Origin: RGIG464 sp045643185
GTDB lineage: Bacteria > Myxococcota_A > Bradymonadia > UBA4248
Length of the DNA: 7,321 bases
Assembly (NCBI GenBank): GCA_045643185.1
Contig: JAZUKH010000029.1
Coordinates: 1-7,321 of the forward strand
Direction: 5' to 3'
The notes under the pieces: model-generated
The model's database searches: none
What the model saw: the letters and a program-made list of their open reading frames with translations, nothing else
What the model was told of the DNA's origin: nothing
In this document: positions 1-5,299 of the stretch, piece after piece
Layout: every line of letters begins with the position of its first letter
Position numbering within the stretch: the stretch's first letter is position 1
Translations under genes and position numbers: made by a program

Positions 1-606
1 AACGTCGCGGCGTCTTCGTTCATGAGCCACTTCCTCGGACCGATCAGCGGCGCCGCCATTGATCAGAAACAGTCCTATTTCCTCGACAAGATCGGTCAAA
101 AATGCGGCAGCAGCCTGCTCAACCTCATCGACATGCCGCACATTCCACGTGGTCTGAACTCGCGCGCCTTCGATGGCGAAGGCATGGCCACCAAAACGCG
201 TCCCATCTTTGAAAACGGTGAGCTCAAAATGTACACGCTCACCAACTACTATGCTCGCAAACTCAAGATGGAACCGACGCTCGGCAGCTTTACCAACGTC
301 GTCTTTGGCGGAGCTCAGAACGGCCAGTCTCTCGAAGACCTGATCAAGGGCATCAGCGACGGTATTTTCGTCACGAGCCTGCTCGGCGGCAACAAAGACG
401 CGGTCCGCGGCGACTTCTCGTACGGCATCGTCGGTATGGCCATCGAAAATGGTGAACTCACCACGCCGATCTCTGAAATGAACATCAATGGTAACTTTAC
501 CACGTTCTGGAACAACCTCAGTGCCATCGGCAACAATGTCAACCTTTACAGCACGCTCATGATGCCCTCACTCCGCATCGATGACGTCTCGCTTTCAGGC
601 TCCTAA
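1..606 (+). CDS. pmbA: PmbA/TldE-family protein, C-terminal part (5' end outside window)
   Basis: The reading frame is open from base 1 (first codon AAC) to a TAA at 604-606, giving 201 visible residues. The family is about 450 residues long, so more than half lies to the left and the ATG at 22 is internal. The visible part matches the PmbA/TldE C-terminal domain: a DMPHIPRG segment followed by FDGEG (visible residues 44-61), then GDFSYGIVGMAIENGEL (137-153), an ISEMNINGNF stretch, and an IGNN...PSLRIDDVSLSGS ending. In this family TldE/PmbA pairs with TldD, which carries the zinc-binding HExxxH motif. The complex degrades unfolded peptides and matures some ribosomal peptides. I see no HExxxH in the visible part, which fits TldE rather than TldD. 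A tldD partner might lie upstream, but it is not in view. Recognised from remembered family sequences, not by a search. Confidence 0.85.
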   Translation, partial: NVAASSFMSHFLGPISGAAIDQKQSYFLDKIGQKCGSSLLNLIDMPHIPRGLNSRAFDGEGMATKTRPIFENGELKMYTLTNYYARKLKMEPTLGSFTNVVFGGAQNGQSLEDLIKGISDGIFVTSLLGGNKDAVRGDFSYGIVGMAIENGELTTPISEMNINGNFTTFWNNLSAIGNNVNLYSTLMMPSLRIDDVSLSGS

Positions 607-617
607 CCGCGTATTTC

Positions 618-648
618 TGGCCGCGATGCATCCTGTTGCACGCGGCCA
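618..648 (+). terminator. Stem-loop after pmbA, likely terminator
   Basis: TGGCCGCG (618-625) pairs with CGCGGCCA (641-648). Inside it, TGCA (627-630) pairs with TGCA (637-640) across one bulged A, leaving the six-base loop TCCTGT. This 12-bp stem starts 12 bases after the pmbA stop. The following AACTTATTTCTC is T-rich but not a clean T-run, so this is a plausible rather than textbook intrinsic terminator. It separates pmbA from pepT, which suggests that pepT is at least partly transcribed on its own. Confidence 0.6.
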
Positions 649-716
649 AACTTATTTCTCAATAAACCGTGCAGGCCATCCACAAGCCTGTGGGTTATCT
701 CAACAAGGGTCTTTTC

Positions 717-1958
717 ATGCTCAAAGCTTATTATGATGCTCTTCTGGCGCGTTTTTTAAGATACGTCCAAATCGATACGCAATCTGATCCTGAAAGCACG
801 TCGTATCCGACGACGTCCAAACAGTTTGATCTGCTTCGCCTGCTCAAGACGGAATGCGAGGAACTGGGGCTTTCGAACGTCGAACTCGACAAATACGGGT
901 ACATGACGGCGACGCTGCCTTCCAATACCGACAAAGCGTGCAAAGCCGTCGGTTTTATGGCTCACGTCGACACGTCGCCCGAAATCAGCGGTGCAGGCGT
1001 CAAGCCGATGATCCACAAAAACTATCAGGGCGAAGACATCGTGTTGCCCGACCGTCCCAACACGGTGATCAAATACGCCAACACGCCCGAACTGGCTGAG
1101 CAGATCGGCAACGACATCATCACGGCATCCGGTACGACGCTTTTGGGCGCCGACAACAAATCCGGCGTTGCAGCCGTCATGACGGCCATGCAGTACTTGC
1201 TCGACCATCCTGAGATCAAACACGGTGACATTCGTGTTGCTTTCACGCCCGATGAAGAAGTTGGTGGCGGCACGACCTACTTCGACGTCAAAAAATTTGA
1301 CGCGTATTGCGCCTACACGATCGACTCGTCCACGCTTGGCATGCTCGACACCGAGACGTTCAGCGCGGACGCCATGGACATCACGTTCGAAGGTTTCAAC
1401 ACGCACCCTGGTGATGCGTACAAAACGATGATCAACGCGATCAAACTGGCTTCCGACTTCGTAGCCAGTCTGCCCAAAGACACACTGTCGCCCGAAACGA
1501 CGCGCGGCCGTGAAGGCTTTGTCCACCCGACCGACATCAAAGGCGGCGTCGATTCCGCCACAGTTCAGTTCATCATCCGCGACTTTGTTGAAGCCAAACT
1601 CGTCGAAAAGAAAGACCTGCTGCTCAAACTCGCCCAGGCCGTCGTCGACGCCAATCCCGGCGCCAAGTTCACCTACGAACACCGCGTTCAGTATCGTAAC
1701 ATGCGCGAAGTCCTCGACAGATTCCCCGATGTCGTCAACAACGCGGCACAAGCGATCAAAGACGCCGGCCTGACGCTCCGCGAAGAATCCGTCCGCGGCG
1801 GCACCGACGGGTCGGAGCTTTCACGCAAAGGCCTGCCTACCCCCAACATCTTCGCCGGTGAACACAATTATCACTCCCGTTACGAATGGGTCAGCGTTCA
1901 GGACATGCTGAAATCCGCCGAAGTCATCGTCAGACTTGCCCAGATCTGGGCCAAGTAA
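717..1958 (+). CDS. pepT: Peptidase T (tripeptide aminopeptidase, M20 family)
   Basis: Encodes 413 residues, close to the 408 of E. coli PepT, with strong similarity along the whole length as I recall it. PepT is a cytoplasmic dinuclear zinc enzyme that removes the N-terminal residue from tripeptides. All expected metal ligands are present: H83 and D85 in HVDTSP, D146 in LLGADNKSG, E180 (catalytic base) and E181 in TPDEEVG, D203 in AYTIDSS, and H386 in NYHSRYE. The lid/dimerisation domain contains NTHPGDA (228-234) and IIRDF (286-290), followed by RGGTDGSELS (360-369). I chose ATG 717 because AAGGGT (705-710) sits 7 bases upstream and the E. coli protein begins at a similar point. A GTG at 669 would add 16 unsupported residues. 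A small hairpin, CCACA-AGCC-TGTGG (680-693), lies just upstream of the ribosome site. The neighbouring TldE gene is also a peptide-processing function, but a stem-loop separates them. Confidence 0.97.
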   Translation: MLKAYYDALLARFLRYVQIDTQSDPESTSYPTTSKQFDLLRLLKTECEELGLSNVELDKYGYMTATLPSNTDKACKAVGFMAHVDTSPEISGAGVKPMIHKNYQGEDIVLPDRPNTVIKYANTPELAEQIGNDIITASGTTLLGADNKSGVAAVMTAMQYLLDHPEIKHGDIRVAFTPDEEVGGGTTYFDVKKFDAYCAYTIDSSTLGMLDTETFSADAMDITFEGFNTHPGDAYKTMINAIKLASDFVASLPKDTLSPETTRGREGFVHPTDIKGGVDSATVQFIIRDFVEAKLVEKKDLLLKLAQAVVDANPGAKFTYEHRVQYRNMREVLDRFPDVVNNAAQAIKDAGLTLREESVRGGTDGSELSRKGLPTPNIFAGEHNYHSRYEWVSVQDMLKSAEVIVRLAQIWAK

Positions 1959-1971
1959 CGTTAAAAAAACC

Positions 1972-2000
1972 GCGCACGATCGCAAATGCGATCGAAGCGC
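1972..2000 (+). terminator. Stem-loop 13 bases after pepT
   Basis: CGATCGC (1977-1983) pairs perfectly with GCGATCG (1988-1994) around the four-base loop AAAT. An outer GCGC/GCGC pairing (1972-1975 with 1997-2000) closes across a small internal loop. It starts shortly after the pepT TAA, following an A-run (1963-1969). That A-run would be a T-run for transcripts arriving from the opposite strand. On + there is no T-tract after the stem. It could be a terminator working in the minus direction, or a 3'-end stabilising hairpin for pepT mRNA. Confidence 0.5.
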
Positions 2001-2002
2001 AA

Positions 2003-2042
2003 TGACATGCAACGCTACCTGTTTTCAACCCGTTGCATGTCA
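2003..2042. repeat. Perfect 12-bp inverted repeat with 16-base loop
   Basis: TGACATGCAACG (2003-2014) and CGTTGCATGTCA (2031-2042) are exact reverse complements separated by 16 bases (2015-2030). It lies in the spacer between the converging pepT and FHA genes and directly follows another hairpin. No T-run follows on +, and none follows on - before the next hairpin. A role in transcription termination or 3'-end protection is the simplest reading. A protein-binding site or the trace of a small inserted element is possible. Confidence 0.6.
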
Positions 2043-2074
2043 ATCACCCGCATGGCGATGATATGAATAACCGT

Positions 2075-2136
2075 GGGCGTCGAAACCAATGAGACGCCCG
2101 CGACCTCACGCGGCATCACGCGCCCGGAACGGCGCG
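2075..2136 (-). terminator. Two GC-rich hairpins downstream of the FHA gene
   Basis: Read on the minus strand after the FHA stop codon (2160), two stems follow in order. The first is CGCGCC/GGCGCG (2119-2124 with 2131-2136, six-base loop). The second is GGGCGTC/GACGCCC (2075-2081 with 2093-2099, 11-base loop), followed on minus by ACGGTTATTCAT. Neither has a proper T-tract, so termination strength is uncertain. Together with the two stems at 1972-2042 they make a dense hairpin zone between convergent genes. Confidence 0.4.
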
Positions 2137-2159
2137 CGAAGGCATCGCGACATGATTTG

Positions 2160-3170
2160 TCAGCCAAAGATACTCACGTTGATCAAAACGCGCCCACAGA
2201 TGAGCCTCCCGCCATCGGTCAACTCGACAGGCTGTTCCTGAACAAGACGCAAGCCATTAAATTTGGTACCATTTGTCGGCTCACCAAGTTGTCTTACGAA
2301 AGCCTTGCCATCCACATAACTGACGAGCGCGTGAATGCGCGAAACCGAACTATCGTGAATCGTCAGATCACACTTGTCAGCACGCCCTATCGTGATCTGC
2401 GTGCTTCGCCGGTTGAGTGTGCGCTCAAAAACTTTTCCGTCACCATCGGTGTAGGTCAAGATGACGACGCGATCCGGATTGACCGTTTGTAAGCACGTGT
2501 TCACATCCTTATCAAAACTGGCGATTCGGTTGACATCCTCCAACGTGGTTGGTTGGTCATGAAAGCCCATACGCCCGGTGTCTTGCGGCAAACGCTGCGC
2601 GTCTGCGATCACCACCGGTTTTGGCGGCTGAACGCCTTTCTCGAAAGGCGGCGGTCCATAAATGAGCAACGGGGGCTGATCAACTTGCGGCTGAAATGTT
2701 TTTTCCGGCTCGCTTCGAAAACTGGTCGTTTGATTCGCACCATCCAACATGGTTGGGGGGCCATAAATAAAGCCCATACGCTCGCTGTTTTGTGGCAAAC
2801 GCTGATCATTTGAGTTTACCACGGGCTTTGGCGGCTGATCCCATCGAACGGGCGGCCCGTAGATGGGTGCAGCCATGCGATTTGACGATGTATCCCCACC
2901 GAGAAGAGGTGACGGCGCACCAATTTGCCCTTGAAACGACATGGGCCCGCCACGAAAGACCGCACGATTCACCATATCAGGCGGTGGGCCATAGTCCACC
3001 GCCATGACACGATTCACCATATCAGGCGGTGGGCCATAGCCCACCGCCATGGCACGATAGTCATTGGCACTCGGCGCAAGTCGAGCGACATCATCACGAT
3101 CGTCTTGAGCCTGACTTTCGTCTTCATTCTGATTCGTCATTTTACCTTGCTGTTCTTGGTCATCCATCAT
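2160..3170 (-). CDS. FHA-domain protein with proline-rich YGPP-repeat N-terminal region
   Basis: Encodes 336 residues. The C-terminal 100 residues form a forkhead-associated domain, a phosphothreonine-peptide binding fold. The conserved positions are visible: G262-R263 in TIGRAD, S277-R278 and H280 in SVSRIHAL, and N300-G301-T302 in PTNGTKF. Residues 1-30 are acidic and glutamine-rich. Residues 40-220 are proline-rich, with five YGPP motifs (Y45, Y60, Y104, Y136, Y171). A roughly 50-residue imperfect repeat is also present: 103-151 and 170-219 share QPPKPVV, QRLPQ and RMGF. No membrane segment or signal peptide is evident, so it is probably cytoplasmic. The start is ATG 3170, with AAGGG 8 bases upstream. 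A TTG at 3176 is too close to that site, and a second ATG at 3167 is possible. FHA proteins usually read out Ser/Thr kinase signalling, but no kinase or phosphatase gene is in the window. The partner is unknown. Confidence 0.85.
   Translation of the reverse strand: MMDDQEQQGKMTNQNEDESQAQDDRDDVARLAPSANDYRAMAVGYGPPPDMVNRVMAVDYGPPPDMVNRAVFRGGPMSFQGQIGAPSPLLGGDTSSNRMAAPIYGPPVRWDQPPKPVVNSNDQRLPQNSERMGFIYGPPTMLDGANQTTSFRSEPEKTFQPQVDQPPLLIYGPPPFEKGVQPPKPVVIADAQRLPQDTGRMGFHDQPTTLEDVNRIASFDKDVNTCLQTVNPDRVVILTYTDGDGKVFERTLNRRSTQITIGRADKCDLTIHDSSVSRIHALVSYVDGKAFVRQLGEPTNGTKFNGLRLVQEQPVELTDGGRLICGRVLINVSIFG
2963..3052 (-). repeat. Two tandem 45-bp units inside the FHA gene
   Basis: Bases 2963-3007 and 3008-3052 differ at only two positions. 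The 45-bp period keeps the frame and encodes two successive 15-residue units containing YGPPPDMVNR (Y45 and Y60 of the protein). The other YGPP motifs in the same protein are much more diverged, so this pair looks like a recent duplication by slippage or unequal recombination. Copy number here could vary between strains. Confidence 0.9.
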
Positions 3171-3217
3171 CGTCAACGCCCTTATAAAATGTCTGTGAAA
3201 TACAACGTAGGCAGATC

Positions 3218-3246
3218 ATGCTATCAGTTTTGCGCCACGAAGCCAA
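3218..3246 (-). promoter_or_regulatory. Candidate promoter of the FHA gene
   Basis: On the minus strand, TTGGCT (3246-3241) and TAGCAT (3223-3218) are separated by 17 bases. TGA directly before the -10 gives an extended -10 (TGn). Four of six positions match consensus in each box. The predicted start of transcription is near 3211, leaving a leader of about 40 bases to the ATG at 3170. The call rests on sequence match alone. Confidence 0.4.
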
Positions 3247-3304
3247 TTCTTTCGACCGAGTCAGCGTCAACCAACGAAGCATTGTCTGGTCAGTCATTCA
3301 AAAA

Positions 3305-3430
3305 CTCAGCCGTTGCGAAGCCGCAGGCAAGCAGGCTGAGATTGGGCGAGCGGGGCGTTGCGGGGCGGCAAGCCCCGCTGAGGGGGGGCGCGGCGTAAGC
3401 ATTAGCCGCGCTGGGGGGAAACTTCCCCCC
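3305..3430 (-). repeat. Intergenic three-hairpin element, copy A
   Basis: This GC-rich segment begins 13 bases beyond the MATE stop codon. Read on minus, its hairpins are as follows. A1 is GGGGGGA/TCCCCCC (3413-3419 with 3424-3430, four-base loop). A2 is GCGCGGC/GCCGCGC (3388-3394 with 3405-3411, ten-base loop). A3 is GCGGGGC/GCCCCGC (3360-3366 with 3372-3378, five-base loop). A longer-range pair, CTCAGCC/GGCTGAG (3305-3311 with 3334-3340), lies beyond them. The order and spacing of A1-A3 match the segment at 5033-5108 in opposite orientation. A1 lacks a T-run, so it is not a standard terminator, although the cluster may help end the MATE transcript. No coding potential is convincing here. 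Confidence 0.7.
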
Positions 3431-3443
3431 ACCTACCCGATCC

Positions 3444-4856
3444 TTATTCGACGTTGACCGAAGCTTTTTGCCAGGATCGCCCTTTCATACGGATGAGGAA
3501 GATCGTGCCGCGGAAACAGAGTTCGAGGCACATAGCGATCCAGACGCCTTTGAGTCCCATGGTTTTGGCGAGGAAATAGGCGAGTGGCAAGCGCACGAGC
3601 CACATAGAAAGGAAGCTCATGCAAGATGGGACGAGCGTGTCGCGGGCGCCGCGGAAAACGCCATTGGCGACGATGGACGCGCCATAAAGCGGCTCAGCAA
3701 AGGCTTCGATGCGCAAAATGATGGTGCCGAGCGACTGAATTTCGGGATCGGGCGAGAGGAGCGCGATCATTTGCGGCGCAAAAATGAACATGAGAGCGCC
3801 GGTGAGGGTCATGATGCCCATACCGATCGAAGTGGTAAGCCAGGCGAGTTTACGGGTGAGTTCGTCGCGTTTGGCGCCGATCGATTGACCGATGAGGGTG
3901 GTCGCGGCGGAGGCGATACCGTAACCGGGCATGTAACAAAGACTTTCGACGGTGACGGAAAACGAGTTCGCAGCAATGGCCGCCATACCGAGCGGAGCAA
4001 CGATCTTGGTCGACGCGATCTGAGCGCCACACATCACGACCTGCTCAAAAGCGACGGGGGCAGCGATCTTGAGCGCGGCATGAAGCTGCTGACGCGAAAT
4101 AACGAGGTGTTCGTCTTTGCGAAGGTGGAGTGCCGGCGACTTGACCAATAAGTGGTAGAGCATGAAAAACGCGATGACCAGCTCCGACAATGCGGTACCG
4201 AGCGCCGCGCCGATCACGCCGAGGTCGGCACCAGGAATCGTCAGTTCCAAGCCACCGATCGTGCATGACCAGGTCGGAAAGATCAACAGCGCGTTGAAGA
4301 TCACGTCCAAGGCGCACATGACGATGTGCAAAACGCTGGGCAATTTCATATTGCCGCTGCACTGGATCATACCGCCCGCAATCGAATTGATCTGAAGGAT
4401 CGGCAAGGAAAGCGCGAAAACGAGAAAATACCACGAGGCATTTTGCTGAATTTCGGACTGACCGCCCAACCACGCCGGCAAACAACCGCTGATGAGCGCC
4501 CCAATGATCAGCAGACACGTGCTCAAAATGAGCGCCGTGAGCAGCCCAAGCCGCACGATGTCACGCGCTTTCTGGTCCTGTTTGGCACCGATCGACTGAG
4601 CGATCTGAACCGTAAAACCGATGCTCGTGGCCATGCACAGCCCACCCAGCAACCATTGACTGGATGCGACCAAACCGATCGACGCAGCTTCACTCGACCC
4701 AAGATGCCCAACCATCGCCGCATCGATGTATTGCATCACGATCGACGAAATCTGCGCGAAAATCGCCGGCAAACTCAGCGTCAAAGTCATGACGACCAGT
4801 TGTTTGACCGTCAACGATTCGCCGTTACGCAGTTTTTTGAGATAATCCGTTTTCAC
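3444..4856 (-). CDS. MATE-family multidrug/cation antiporter
   Basis: Encodes 470 residues, the normal length for the MATE family, whose members export drugs or metabolites across the inner membrane using Na+ or H+ gradients. The hydrophobic profile fits 12 helices in two related halves. The half-repeat is visible: LSLPAIFAQ...YIDAAMVGHLG (28-53) corresponds to IAAPVAFEQ...IVAPLG (264-290), and QSIGAKQDQKAR (87-98) to QSIGAKRDELTR (324-335). ANGVFRGARDTLVP (397-410) is typical of the C-terminal half. The substrate and subfamily (NorM or DinF-like) cannot be told from sequence. The start is GTG 4856 with no clear ribosome site. The N-terminal KTDYLKKLRNGES before helix 1 is normal for MATE proteins, so the start is plausible but not certain. 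The gene is divergent from the LtaS-like gene, has a good promoter, and is bracketed by two inverted hairpin elements. Confidence 0.95.
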   Translation of the reverse strand: MKTDYLKKLRNGESLTVKQLVVMTLTLSLPAIFAQISSIVMQYIDAAMVGHLGSSEAASIGLVASSQWLLGGLCMATSIGFTVQIAQSIGAKQDQKARDIVRLGLLTALILSTCLLIIGALISGCLPAWLGGQSEIQQNASWYFLVFALSLPILQINSIAGGMIQCSGNMKLPSVLHIVMCALDVIFNALLIFPTWSCTIGGLELTIPGADLGVIGAALGTALSELVIAFFMLYHLLVKSPALHLRKDEHLVISRQQLHAALKIAAPVAFEQVVMCGAQIASTKIVAPLGMAAIAANSFSVTVESLCYMPGYGIASAATTLIGQSIGAKRDELTRKLAWLTTSIGMGIMTLTGALMFIFAPQMIALLSPDPEIQSLGTIILRIEAFAEPLYGASIVANGVFRGARDTLVPSCMSFLSMWLVRLPLAYFLAKTMGLKGVWIAMCLELCFRGTIFLIRMKGRSWQKASVNVE

Positions 4857-4890
4857 AACGCGTTGATCGATTAGACTTTACGTCAGCTAA

Positions 4891-4911
4891 GGCCGAAATG
4901 GCCGAAATGCC
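4891..4911. repeat. Tandem 9-bp repeat at the predicted MATE transcription start
   Basis: GGCCGAAAT occurs twice head to tail (4891-4899 and 4900-4908), followed by a partial GCC (4909-4911). With the -10 at 4922-4917, transcription should start near 4910, so the repeat covers roughly the first 20 transcribed bases. It may be a regulator-binding site, or it may form alternative small hairpins through the self-complementary GGCC. Confidence 0.6.
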
Positions 4912-4916
4912 AAGAA

Positions 4917-4946
4917 ATTATATGAAATGAATTCGATCCATTCCAA
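4917..4946 (-). promoter_or_regulatory. Sigma-70-type promoter of the MATE gene
   Basis: On minus, the -10 is a perfect TATAAT (4922-4917) and the -35 is TTGGAA (4946-4941, four of six matches), with an 18-base spacer. The predicted start near 4910 gives a leader of about 54 bases to GTG 4856. The spacer contains an imperfect dyad (4926-4942, AATG...CATT half-sites), placed where a repressor would block polymerase. Confidence 0.65.
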
Positions 4947-4969
4947 AAAAACGCGGGCATTTTAGCAAA

Positions 4970-4983
4970 AAACGTCGACGTTT
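4970..4983. promoter_or_regulatory. 14-bp perfect palindrome, candidate operator
   Basis: AAACGTCGACGTTT reads the same on both strands. Its centre is about 66 bases upstream of the predicted MATE transcription start and about 200 bases upstream of the predicted LtaS-like start. That is a natural place for a dimeric regulator acting on MATE. The regulator is not identifiable, and no regulatory gene is in the window. Confidence 0.45.
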
Positions 4984-5032
4984 AAACCCATTAACACACG
5001 CCAATAACACCACGATCTTCATTTATATTTTG

Positions 5033-5108
5033 AGGGGGAAGTCTCCCCCTACGCGGCTATTGGCATTCGCCAATACGCCGCTACCCCTTCGACTGGCAGG
5101 GCCTGCCA
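5033..5108 (+). repeat. Intergenic three-hairpin element, copy B
   Basis: Three hairpins follow in a row. B1 is AGGGGGA/TCCCCCT (5033-5039 with 5044-5050, loop AGTC). B2 is GCGGC plus TATTGGC (5053-5064) paired with GCCAATA plus GCCGC (5069-5081, one bulged C, loop ATTC). B3 is TGGCAGG/CCTGCCA (5094-5100 with 5102-5108). Order and spacing match element A read on the minus strand, including the GGGGGAAGT...TCCCCC hairpin, the CGCGGCTA start of the second stem and the following C-run. It lies just upstream of the LtaS-like promoter. Confidence 0.7.
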
Positions 5109-5158
5109 CGGCATTCATTCGCGTTGACACGATTACCGCATAAAAACCAGGTCAAAAG

Positions 5159-5167
5159 TGCTATAAA
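5159..5167 (+). promoter_or_regulatory. Candidate extended -10 promoter of the LtaS-like gene
   Basis: TGC-TATAAA (5159-5167) fits an extended -10 element. No good -35 lies 16-18 bases upstream. The perfect TTGACA at 5124-5129 is too far away (32 bases). Transcription would start near 5174, giving a leader of about 125 bases to the TTG at 5300. Confidence 0.4.
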
Positions 5168-5179
5168 TCATAAGCTTTC

Positions 5180-5212
5180 TGCGTTGGCATTTTGCTGGAA
5201 TGCCCCTACGCA
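5180..5212 (+). promoter_or_regulatory. Leader hairpin upstream of the LtaS-like gene
   Basis: TGCGT (5180-5184) pairs with ACGCA (5208-5212), and GGCATT (5186-5191) pairs with AATGCC (5199-5204), around the loop TTGCTGG. This gives 11 bp with a small internal loop. It would form at the very 5' end of the predicted mRNA. No riboswitch class is recognisable. It could stabilise the message or tune expression. Confidence 0.45.
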
Positions 5213-5299
5213 GTGAATGGTTATGATGACGTTGTGAGCCATGGCGCGAAGCATATCACCTGGCTTTTGGCGCAACCTGGCTCACCAAAGGATAACGCG

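Larger units (their letters stand above)
4857..5299. other. Divergent 443-bp control region between MATE and LtaS-like genes
   Basis: No gene is supported here. From left to right it holds the MATE leader with a tandem 9-bp repeat (4891-4908), the MATE promoter (4917-4946) and a 14-bp palindrome (4970-4983). An AT-richer stretch (about 4984-5031) shows nothing I can name. Then come hairpin element B (5033-5108), an isolated perfect TTGACA (5124-5129) with no -10 at normal distance, an extended -10 (5159-5167) and a leader hairpin (5180-5212) before the phosphotransferase start at 5300. Confidence 0.7.

Noticed and set aside
669..716. GTG 669 as the pepT start
   Set aside because: It gives a 16-residue extension absent from PepT as I know it. 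ATG 717 has a well-placed ribosome site and matches the family N-terminus.
756..1751. 331-codon open frame on the minus strand opposite pepT
   Set aside because: It is fully antisense to a complete, motif-perfect peptidase T. Its translation shows no recognisable domain and has the skewed V/D/F/R-rich composition typical of a shadow frame.
2073..2492. 139-codon open frame on + overlapping the FHA gene end
   Set aside because: It is antisense to the FHA domain, which has clear conserved residues. No good ribosome site was noted, and the translation resembles nothing I recognise.
2963..3052. CRISPR-like tandem repeat
   Set aside because: There are only two units with no spacer between them. 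They are in frame and code for a repeated peptide.
2925..3398. 157-codon open frame on + across the FHA gene start and element A
   Set aside because: Its first half is antisense to the FHA gene and its second half translates the hairpin element. There is no domain and no conserved-looking start.
3468..4151. 227-codon open frame on + opposite MATE
   Set aside because: The MATE frame is unambiguous, with its half-repeat and membrane helices. This frame is charged, H/E/R/D-rich shadow sequence.
5124..5129. Perfect TTGACA as -35 of the LtaS-like promoter
   Set aside because: No -10 lies 16-18 bases downstream. The nearest good -10 (5162-5167) is 32 bases away.
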